Origin: Syngnathus acus
Taxonomy: Eukaryota; Chordata; Actinopteri; Syngnathiformes; Syngnathidae
NCBI RefSeq assembly: GCF_901709675.1
Contig: NC_051092.1
Location: 6,018,491-6,082,490 of the forward strand
Direction: 5' to 3'
Length of the DNA: 64,000 nt
The notes under the pieces are model-generated. The model ran no database searches. It saw only the letters and a program-made list of their open reading frames with translations, and had not been told where the DNA came from. Positions 44,017 to 64,000 of the stretch are shown here, in pieces; position 1 is the first letter of the stretch, and the number at the start of each line of letters is the position of its first letter. The translations under genes and the position numbers were made by a program.

Positions 44017-46011
44017 AGCATTGAGTACATGATACAAGACAAAAGAAAAAGTTACGTTGTGATCCCCCCCCCCACAACTGTGCCCCATCTCCCATTTGCG
44101 TTGATGCCCTGAGCTCACATGAACTTACATTGTTGTTTCCTGTTTAAATCTGATCACACTAGTCTGGCATGCTCTTGAATAAATCTGAAAAAAAATATCT
44201 CAACTGCAAATGAACTCCAATTTTTAAGGACCTCGGTATATGAAAATCATCTGGCCTTCACACGCACCAGATCCGGACCCAGAAATGAGTAGTACTGCCT
44301 TATCAAGTGATCACCTATCAGAACATGAACTTCATCATGGTGGGTGACTGAGAACAAGCTGCTGAATGACAGATTTAAGCAGGAAATATATGTTGAAGTG
44401 TTTTATGCAAAAAAGAGTGCCTATTTATTTTTCTTTTATGATTATGTTCTGTCTATATTTACTGTTGTCTTCAGATGAATTCTGTATTTGTACAGCTTGG
44501 TATTAATTGGTTCACTAATATCGCTAACATGGTTATTTCAAGTGGGAAAAAAAGTGGTAAAAATCTCAGCAAACCTCAGGTTCTGACCTCAAGATGTAAT
44601 TTTGAAGTAAAATAGAACAATTAAACACACACAGAAATGATCAATTCCAAACTTTAATGGGGGAGCTTTTGATCATTTCCATGCCAGATAGCCCAGCTGA
44701 TTGTTTTGTCCCCTTGAACGTCTTACTTCATCTCTTCAGTTAAAGGGATCAACTGTACATAATTATCCAAATACATGGAGAGTGTATGTTTGTATAGAAG
44801 TTATTATTCTATACTGGAAGTTTGACCAAACCATGGGTGAAACACTGCATGATATTGATGTTGAATTATGCACAGACTAGTGCCGATGATGATGGTGAAT
44901 TGGTTATTCCTGTCAATAAAAAACATTCAAGAAAGCAGAAATTAGACTTGTATGACATCGCATGTACCAACTGGCCACATTATAACTCCTTGCACATGCT
45001 AATAAGATCCGATCAATACAAGACCTGTTTTTTTTAGACATGTCTCTACAAAGACAATACTGTACAGCCTAAATACATTTGGCTCGATAACATTTGTAAC
45101 AGTTGTTGTCCTCACAACGTTTGTCTACCTAACCAATATTTTAGTAACAGCTGTTGACATAGTGCAGTTGTACACCTAGTTCACTATAGTGAATTTAAAT
45201 ATTTAATACCTGATAGCTAATAATTAATAGGTCCAACAGTGTCAAACACAACTGAACATGATCGTCACTCATTCCAAATTTTGGAATATTTTCTAAGTGT
45301 CAGCGGGGGCTGTCACAAAAAATGTCCGTGCCACGCTGGTTCCGCGGTCGGACTAAAATGACTAAATTAACTCTACTACGCTTGATTCTTCCCTTTTTTT
45401 TTTTAAATTTGAGTACTATATTTGAATCATGCAGTCAATTATATGTGCTGGATAATGGCAAAACGGGTGGGTTGTTTCAGAAAGGACATGCAAAACGTGC
45501 CAAATAAATCCCGCGAGTGACAACCCTTGATGGGATAAGCCAAAAGTCGCAACAACAGAAATTAAATCAGTAAGAACTTAGATTTTTACCAGTCTTAAGT
45601 AGCCTGTGTCAACACTTTTGTCACCTTTTGCCATGACAGCTATTGTAAGTCAATGCTGTAATCATTTTTGTAGGTATCAGAAATAGTCAGAAACAATCTC
45701 ACAATTACATCTTTAATAGCTTTATCGTATCTTTCAGTCTAATACCCCCATTCCAATAAAATATAGAGCATAGTTGAGTGTACAGTTAAAGGACAGCTAG
45801 TTTATAAACTTTCAGTCACCAAGTTCTAAAATAAGCTTAAAATACGCTAAATTTGTACAGTGAGGTCTTTTTGTTATACGTACTTCCTTACATTAGAGGT
45901 TAAAGTATTTTCATGCTACTAAACTACTCAGATGTGAATGACAGTAACTAGTGTGACACAGGCGAGAAAGAAAATTGTATTATAACCGAGAGCATGGTGG
46001 ATGGTGAAGGC

Positions 46012-49000
46012 TCAGTTTTCAGAAGAGTCCGTCTCCTCTGTGGAGCCGTCACTCTCCACCTCCATCTTCCTCCTGTGGTGGATGTTCCTTCTAGGTGAGG
46101 CCTTTCTCTGCACCTCCTTCAGCATCCCCACCGCACTACTACTACTGTTGCTGCTGGGGCTGACTGAGATTTGGGCGATGCTGCGGGAATGAAGGCAAAT
46201 TGGGCCAATTTAAGGAAACCGCAACGAGAACTGAAGGTGAAAGGAAAAGCATGACGAGGAAGACAATCTATGCATATCTCACAGTTTGTCCAGTTCCTGG
46301 TCCATCTCTGGGTCATTCAGTACTTCGGTTTTACACGGTAAGGCTCCTGTAACCGACAAGCAAAAACTGAAGATTTCAAGTTCCACATATCCATCTACAG
46401 TAACTAATCCTGTCTTGGTAGTCAGTATTTCCATTTGTAAAGATTTGCTACAAGAAATTATGTCTTTAGGTTTCTGGTTATGTTGTTGGTAGTCACAACA
46501 ACATAACTAGAAACCTAAAGACATGTTAAGAACAGAACATTGCTTTTTGATGACTGAGGCAGATTTATTTGTTTATTGTGGTTGTAATCTGCACAGATTT
46601 AGAGGGTATGAGTTGAAAGAATAACAGACAATGAGGATGAAACTAAATATAATAATCCTAAATCGGTGGTACGTTACACAGTGAAATGAATGAAAGCAAC
46701 AGGCTGTTAAGCAGTACCTGTACTGTTTAACCAATGAGAGAGTTGGAATAACTACCGTATTTATTATTTATGTCATCGCTAACACGCACTGGGCGATTAT
46801 TAGAATATGGGCGATAATTAGAATAAATACGGTATTGTGGGCATGACATAATGACAAGGAGAATATTTACCAATCATTTGGTTTATGGTTTCATGCTTCG
46901 CCAGGCTCCTCAGTAAACTGTAGTATGACAACTTGGCAGTCTCTTCCAGTGCTTCTTGTAAGCAGGACCTGGGAGGGTGGCTACACACAACACACGCACA
47001 TGCAAACACACGGTTATTAAGCAAGTCCAGCGGAGTCCTGAATTGCAGAAGGATGAGGTGGACGCTCAGGGGGAGAAGGAACTAAAAATGAGACTTTCAG
47101 AGCATCTCCTGTGGTGCAGATGAACCCCAATGCCCCTCAAAAAAATTGGGTGATTCATTGATTAATTGAAAAAGAAAAAAAAAAAGAATGGTCAGACAAA
47201 TTGATTATTAAAATAATTGTTAGTTGCAGGCCTACTGTTGTATACTAACCAAGATTCCATACATATACACAAACACAGGCTATATAAAGAGGCTGGATAC
47301 ATTTCAACTGTACTGTATAATCTATCAGTATCAGTTCCTGGTGAGACTAAAATTGGTGGGACTAAAATTGCTCGACCTGTTTTTGATGCGGTCACAGAGT
47401 GCATCTATACACCCAGCCAGAATGGAAGCCTCGACCTCTAAGTCCTGTTTCTTGTTATTTTCTTCTGTAGTCAAGCAAGAAAGTGGTTCGTCAGAAGTTG
47501 ATGTTGGAACAATGACTGTGTTTGGACTTTTCCCAGCTAACAGATCCTGGTAGATCAGCAATACGCTATCCAGGAATTCTACAAGCACAATTGGGAGTAA
47601 GGGTTAGAAGAACAGTAGCAACACACAGAAAAGGGAATCAAGAATGATGTCGAATTTGAATTCATTTTTCAATGTATTGAGTGTAAAACAGGATTAACTG
47701 AATCTAAATCGATCAAGAAGTAGGGCTGTGATATGCTCTCCAAATCAAACTGTTAAAATATATTATAACTTAATTAACTTGTCATTGCTGTCATCAAATC
47801 AAACTGCTATCAATTGTTATCAAACTTCCAGTTAATAAGTGTGTTGTACTTTCCGAAATAAACGAATCAAATCAAAAGTAAATGTCAATGTTAACAATAA
47901 GATTGTTTAAAACCAAAATGGACGTACATTTTAAGCACGACGGAATATCTGTTTTCGATCACATAAAATCGATAAATGATCTGCATGATTAACATGAAAC
48001 AGTACCTTGGTAGTAGAATTGCAACTGGAAGGCATACAGGAAGTCCGAGAAAGACATCAAGGAATCGGAGCCATCATCCATCAAAACAATGCTAAAGGGA
48101 CACAAGAAGAGCATTTGAACACACTGAACTGCTAACAGGGTGAATATAACGCCCACAAACACTTGTATGAATAATCTGTGGTGTGTATTCACAACTCAGC
48201 ATTCATCACATTTATCATGTTTTGTGAAAACAGTTTTAGCTGTCTGAAGACATTCTTCCAAGCTGAGTTTAAAGAAATATTCTAAGTTAGCTCCACTAGC
48301 CCATCTGGAGTTTAACGAGTAAAACTGAATTACTTGAACTCAGTTAAAAACCACAACAGAGTTGATCTTTTTAAATTTTTGGTCAATTATATCTGATATT
48401 AACTCAGCAGTCAAGCAAGTGCTGAGCAAAGCTCGAGTTAGCCCCTCACAACAACAGTCACTGTCTGCAAACAGCATTGCAGATGAGGCTCACCCTCTCA
48501 GTGTATAAATCCAAAATGATAGATCATTGCAAACAAAATATCCAGGGATTGATACTGAAATTGTGTTATCTGTGATGTTGCAATTAACGGACCTGGCTGC
48601 ACTCTTTACTACCTCCACTGGGAAGTCTGGACATAACAACTGGAGCAGGGAGCAGTACTCCAAAATGGACAGAAGGTCTGAAAGGAACAAATACAAAAAA
48701 AACAGAAAATTTGACATGAAACGTGCAAGAGCGCTGCTCAGTTAGGATAAATATTATAACATACTCTTGGAATATTTTTTTTTAATGATTTTAATTGCAG
48801 CACCTATGTCTAAACACAAACAAGTGATCCATTTGTGTTTATCAATGAGTATAATAATATTTTCTGCAGATCTACTTGTTGAAGAACACTAACTATTTGT
48901 CCTCACTCAATTGAATTTTCAAGGTCATTTGGTCAAATGTTTTCTTCTGTTTTACTTTCAAAGTGTTTCCCTCACCTCCACTCTTTCCAATTTGCCGGTA

Positions 49001-49545
49001 GCATCTCCAGAAGACTCTGATAAATGAGGCTCTATTATGAGGGGTGGCCCTGATGTAGTTAAATTCTCTGAAGAGGATGTGGTTACTATTCTTTACGCTG
49101 CTAAAACTACAGACACACACAATAAATATGTTCAAATATATTAGACACATACACATATACTAGACAAGTGATGTAGATTAGAATACAATTCCTGTAAATT
49201 AGCAGCCTAATAAATGTGACATACTATTCAGCGAAGTAGCTGATTACGCCAAAATGGGTGTATTCCTCTTTGTGCTCCAGCAGCTGGGTCAGAGCATCAC
49301 TCAGGTAAAACAACACATGACTGTCAGCTGTGAAGCAAATAAACAACAATTAAATAACACGATCTGAGAACTGGGGCTCTCCCAGTTCTTTTTTTGTTTT
49401 TTTGCATGAACTCAAAATGCCACCATGGATGACCTCAAATTCAAAGCTAAGGAAAAGCAGACGTGAACAAGTCTCTAGGAAAGAACATACCAAGATATTC
49501 GTCGACCGAGACAGTTGGGTTAAAACGATTCAATCCTGACGTCAT
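46012..49545 (-). CDS. cstpp1: CSTPP1 (centriolar satellite / tubulin polyglutamylase complex regulator)
   Basis: Nine coding exons on the minus strand: 49545-49491, 49327-49225, 49106-48976, 48677-48593, 48091-48006, 47578-47377, 46968-46871, 46346-46283, 46180-46012. Phases agree and give 330 residues, against 331 in human C11orf49. Matching blocks include HVLFYLSDALTQLLEHKEEY, HILFREFNYIRATPHNRASF, LLQLLCPDFPVEVVKSAA, IVLMDDGSDSLMSFSDFL, EFLDSVLLIYQDLLAGKSPN and the acidic end ESDGSTEETDSSEN. The family associates with centriolar satellites and controls the complex that polyglutamylates tubulin. The gene is divergent from ckap5, as expected of the human 11p11.2 neighbourhood. A short Ser/Asn run encoded by AGT/AGC repeats lies in the last exon. 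A palindromic CRE (TGACGTCA, 49537-49544) overlaps the start codon. Confidence 0.95.
46460..46524 (+). repeat. Near-perfect 29-bp hairpin in a cstpp1 intron
   Basis: Left arm 46460-46488 and right arm 46496-46524 are inverted copies separated by a 7-base loop. One position differs and would be a G-U pair in RNA from the plus strand. It lies in the intron between cstpp1 exons 7 and 8. Confidence 0.85.
46755..46832. mobile_element. 78-bp palindromic MITE
   Basis: The ends are CCGTATTTATTA and, inverted, CCGTATTTATTC, flanked by TA on both sides. The centre holds the repeated phrase GGGCGATTATTAGAAT / GGGCGATAATTAGAAT. The termini resemble those of the 40411-40709 element. Same intron as the hairpin. 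Confidence 0.7.
47140..47235. repeat. AT-rich inverted-repeat fragment
   Basis: ATTAATTGAAAAAG and GATTATTAAAATAATTGTTA followed by GTTGCAGGCC match the theme at 27490-27740. Fragment only. Confidence 0.3.
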
Positions 49546-51300
49546 ATCGACAGAAAAAGATGAACATTACATCTTCCGAAAATACATAACACGATATTCT
49601 TGAGTCGCTCTTGACAGTACACATATGTGATGAGTCTCAGGATTTGCTAGTTCGTTTATCCTTCGGTCTGGATTCGAATGTGTATGTACAAACCGGATGT
49701 TGTGAGTCACCATTCGAATAGCGTGAAAAAACAAAAACAAACATATGGTTCCTACCCTACTCTTCGGAAAGGCGAATGTTCTTTTTCATCGCCACTACGC
49801 TTGAAAATAAGCAAATGCTGTTCTCAGATAAATAGCTTAAACAACATGTTGAGGATTTATATTGTAGGGAAATTCTAAACCTGGATTTACCAACATGGAG
49901 TCCTACCAAGATTCCTTTGGCCCTTGCTTGTCTAGTTTTTTTTCCATCAGTTGTTTTTTTAAATAATATAACATTGCAATAATTATTGGGATTGATGACA
50001 TACAGTAAACACGTTTTTTTCTGTTAGATGAAAACTCATTTGTGTATTTTCGTTCGAATTCTGATTTGTTCGAGAACCGGGACGTTCGAAAACCGAGGTT
50101 TGACTATTTCCAAGGATCATAAAAGCCCATCCTGGACCAATTAAATCGGTCCTCAATTCAAAGTTACACTTTAGGGTGGAGCTTAGTTTGAAAATTGACC
50201 AATCAGTTTTCGACCCTCGTGACACAGGAGGAATCCATTTCGCAGGCATAAAATAATTGTCGGGTTAAGCGAGATTTGAGTAAGACTGATCTCCGATACC
50301 TTGCATTCGCTTTGAGGAAAAAAAAATCTAAAACATGTTTCTAAAAAACATTGACTCCCTCATTCTTTTTTTTTCCGCCCCTGGAAAGGTTTCAAATTAT
50401 TGAAACAAGTTGGACTCAAATAACAACGCCACACCGGATGTAGTGCATACAACAAGTCTTAAATCTTTGAAAATGTCTTCGAAAAAGATTCATTGTATTG
50501 AAATACAGAATACAACATTTTCACAATAAAATATTCACTACATATCACTGAACTTGTTTCATCAACAGACGGCACAATGTCAACAGTACGGGCAAGCTTT
50601 TATTTCTTTACCGGATGTTATTTTTTTGAATCCTGCACGTATGATGACTATTTTATGAAGCTTGATCGGGGTGATTGCATTTTCACCTGCGTCTCACCAC
50701 CGCACATCTACATCAAGATCCCCCCCAAAAGGTATTCAATCATCTTATAAAGAATTACTATGTCGTCAGTATTAAAATGTGTAATCGGCTCATGGATAAC
50801 GTGAAAGGCTATTATGTTTCAGTTGGGAGGCCGATGTGTATGCGTTGATCGGCCTGTTTGTGTTGGCGCCGATGGTTAGCTCGTAGAGCAGCTAAAGGCG
50901 GCTACCGTGTCCGATGAACAATAAGCGTTTTCTATGGCAGACACCCAGTTAGCATATCGATCATCGCATGTTTAGTCCATTTACACACGTGTATGTATGC
51001 GTGTCGGCCTTTGCTTTTTCAGTGGAAATGTCTCCGAGCTAAATGAACGATGTAATGCGCTAGCTTGTTACTGTTAGTTACGTGTATGACGATGACCCGT
51101 TTAAACAAAATCCTCAAAAACATTTGTTCAACAATATGCGAGGGAACTAGCAGTCTGGTATAACATCCGGTGTATCCGATCAAACTGATCTTCCATGTCT
51201 GAGTAAATTCATACGTTGTGGATGTGCGTGTGTGTGAGACTGAAAAATCTTTGTGGCGGTGATGCTTTCAATTAAACTCAGGAAATCGTGTCCTGTGTTT
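49546..51300. promoter_or_regulatory. Divergent cstpp1 / ckap5 promoter region
   Basis: The two genes are transcribed away from each other. Four exact ACCGGATGT motifs lie at 49692-49700, 50433-50441, 50610-50618 and, inverted, 51163-51171; the core fits ETS-family binding. An AP-1-like TGAGTCA is at 49703-49709. A splice-donor-like AAAAG|GTATTC near 50733 and a GC-richer block at 50840-50930 are possible ends of a ckap5 non-coding first exon. Start sites are not visible. Confidence 0.45.
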
Positions 51301-51739
51301 TGATATGGGATATTGCCAAAACTATCTGTTTAATGTCTTTCTTAACATTACCATTGTTATATTAGCCCCTTCAGAGGTTTGTTTGTCATTCTGATGATAA
51401 TGTGGTCAAATTTGTTGTTGCTTAAGAGTCAAAGTATACGTGATGCACTGGAGCGTCAACTTAACAGAATAGAGGTCATAAGGATAAGCAAGTCCAAATA
51501 CCATATCGGTATTGAGTCGATCTAGCTTTATTTTCGGGTATTTGGTACTCATGGTGGCTGCCGATACCAGCCATTAATAATTAAGTTGGAAGTCACGTCA
51601 AATGTGTTATATTTTATTATCCAGGTATCCAATGGCTGTGTGAGTAGGATTTTGGGCCGATATTACGAGACAGGTTCTATTCGTCCTCGAGCAATTGGAG
51701 AAAGTAAACCCAGAGTGGCCAGTTTTCTTTACAGCAAGC

Positions 51740-51950
51740 AACATTCTGATTAATATTTGTGGAATATAAATTACGCAGCAAAATACACCAATTCATTTAT
51801 TCATCTCACGTAGTGCCCATTTTGCCATTTGCTGGAGACGGAAAATGCCATCAGAGTGCCTATGGGCTTAGCTTACGAATGTCACATGACCAAACCAGAA
51901 AACAGATCATATGTGAGTTCCACCTGATCAAACGCAGCTTTGTGTGACAC
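51740..51950 (+). mobile_element. Degraded internal copy of the TTAA-type MITE family
   Basis: TTTGTGGAATATAAATTACG, GCAAAATACACC and the later TGCCATTTGCTGGAGACGG and AAAATGCCATCA parallel the 42055-42150 part of the copy at 41967-42354. The ends are lost. Confidence 0.45.
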
Positions 51951-52063
51951 AAGATTAGAGGTCTGGGAGATATCTTTTTTTTTTTTTAACTAATTTGAAT
52001 TTATTGTTGCAGATGATTTTGGGTGCAGGTTAAATCTCTAAGTTTTTTTCACAGTGCACTATT

Positions 52064-52350
52064 GGATGGATGGATGGATGGATGGATGGATGGATGGATA
52101 ACTATTAATCCCAGGGGGAATTCGGTTTTCCAGCGACATTAATATCGCAGAGTGGGCATATAATATAAAAGACGTACAGATGACATGAACGTAAACTTAA
52201 TAGGGTCCAAGTAAAGGCTGCCAATAACATGGCGCCAACAAAGAGAAGCAATAAGTGCGACAAGATACAAGTCATCAAAGAAAAAGCAACAAAGACAGTA
52301 CATTGTAACAAAAAACTAACTGCAGGCCTGCCGGTGAGAGGCCTAAATAA
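52064..52350 (-). mobile_element. LINE-type 3' tail with GGAT array
   Basis: A GGAT array (52064-52099) precedes TAATCCCAGGGGGAATTCGG. Read on the minus strand this is a 3' tail ending CCGAATTCCCCCTGGGATTA plus ATCC repeats, as in many fish LINEs. It shares about 240 bp with the repeat at 56780-57030. Confidence 0.6.
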
Positions 52351-53474
52351 TAGACTTCGACTTATAACCTTACAAATTTGTTGCCAGAAATATTTGACTT
52401 AAGGCAGGTGTTTTGCACTTAAATTCTGAAAATAAATTGGTTACTTATATTAGCGAGGGTAAAGCGAGCCCAAAATTGGCACTTACGTGATAGAACTGTA
52501 TTAAAAAATGATGTCAGTGCTGCAATTCCCCCCTGAAAAAAACTCAGAAGAGATTTAACAATCTGCTCGATCACAATTTTCCTATTGGAAGTTATTGTAC
52601 AGACCCTTGCTGTCAAAAGTAAATCTTTTTGATATCAATTAATCTATCGATTATTCGTTCGATTAATCATAGAATACCCCCTGTAATTAATAGTTTCAAA
52701 CATACATTTTTGTTTTCACCAATTTTCATGGTCGAGTTGGTTCCCAGGCCAACAGACCGGGCATATTTTTCTCACACTTTGATGAACTTCTGATGTGTGA
52801 AACTTGAGGGACATTCAACGTTCGGGGTTCCACACGTACCATTTTTGCTTGATGGAGGTCAACCAATATAAAAAAAATAAAATAAAAAAAAAGGGAACTG
52901 AATGCCCACACTTAACATGCATTAGTCTATCTACTAATGCATTTGAGTGCAAGAAGTGTGGGCAAGTAAAGTAATGCCAACATAGATAACATAAAGATAG
53001 CGCAAAAGATTGGAGGCTCTTGACTGCCTGAGGTACAGAAATGCACTGAAGGAACCAAGCTACGCTAAGCTCTAACATTGAGCAAATAGTTGCATTTGTC
53101 AAATCTGGTAATATGGAAAATCCCCATTCATTACAGAAGTTACATTTTGAGTCTCCCTTGCAGCTAGTGAAATTTGTGATACTGAACTACCCTATTTAAA
53201 TATGTCATAGGCATGTTTTTTTGTTTTGTTTTTCCTCCTAAGAGAATGGCGAGTACCAATACCAGATGTTGGGTCGCCGCCTTGTGGATGTTCTATTAGA
53301 AATAGAGATGAGCTCAAATTTTGACACAAATGTCATCCATGCACTCAAATGTACAAGTCATGACTGTTTTGAGGGCTGACACTCCTCCCTGGTGTCAGTT
53401 TTATTGGGCCTTTATTATTCACCGTTTTCTGCACAATTTAACTGTTCTTAAAATTGTTGATGTTTTGCAGTTGA

Positions 53475-64000
<10,526 letters not shown>

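Larger units (their letters stand above)
41005..46011. other. Convergent spacer between mapk8ip1 and cstpp1
   Basis: About 5 kb between two genes that end toward each other. It probably holds both 3' UTRs. I see no further gene. Contents include a hAT-like terminus near 41070 (CAGGGGCTCCCAACCTTTTT), a TTAA-flanked MITE, a SINE with a GGAT array, and long AT-rich stretches. Confidence 0.5.
51301..53470 (+). other. Probable ckap5 5' intron
   Basis: Lies between the divergent promoter and the first ckap5 coding exon, whose acceptor TTTTGCAG ends at 53470. No coding exon is seen. It holds a MITE-family fragment and a LINE-tail repeat with a GGAT array. Confidence 0.5.

Noticed and set aside
43740-44118. 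Open frames encoding Ser-Ile-His-Pro or Asp-Gly-Trp-Met repeats
   Set aside because: Pure translation of the GGAT microsatellite tail of a SINE.

Overview
The window is teleost fish nuclear DNA. It has spliced vertebrate genes with short introns, many intronic microsatellites, tRNA-derived SINEs, small inverted-repeat elements and LINE tails. The proteins match human orthologues over nearly their whole length, and the compact gene size suggests a percomorph-type fish. I cannot name the species. I rebuilt gene models by hand from splice sites, reading-frame continuity and remembered family sequences; no alignment was run.

Layout. (1) 1-5.5 kb, minus strand: has3, hyaluronan synthase 3, missing only its last few codons off the left edge, with a probable non-coding first exon near 4.7-5.5 kb. 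(2) 8.0-17.9 kb, minus: tango6, 18 coding exons, 1094 codons, the same length as human TANGO6. (3) 20.7-30.3 kb, minus: cry2, the circadian repressor, with an unusually long C-terminal tail. (4) 31.2-32.3 kb, plus: a small gene for a predicted secreted, cysteine-free 194-residue protein that I do not recognise. (5) 34.0-41.0 kb, plus: mapk8ip1 (JIP1-type JNK scaffold), divergent, with a short N-terminus and a highly charged helical insert. (6) 46.0-49.5 kb, minus: cstpp1 (C11orf49), 330 residues. (7) 53.5 kb to the right edge, plus: the first 24 coding exons of ckap5 (XMAP215/chTOG), covering TOG1 to TOG4.

has3 and tango6 are neighbours in human 16q22.1. cry2, mapk8ip1, cstpp1 and ckap5 belong to the human 11p11.2 neighbourhood. 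The window therefore joins two blocks that are separate in human, with the junction between tango6 and cry2 (about 17.9-20.7 kb). cstpp1 and ckap5 are divergently transcribed around a region with four identical ETS-like motifs. mapk8ip1 and cstpp1 converge on a repeat-rich 5 kb spacer.

The genes do not form one pathway. cstpp1 and ckap5 both act on microtubules or centrosomes, and the others cover hyaluronan synthesis, secretory/RNA polymerase assembly, the circadian clock and JNK signalling. The most novel items are the unrecognised secreted-protein gene, the charged helix in mapk8ip1, the long cry2 tail and a near-perfect 29-bp intronic hairpin in cstpp1.
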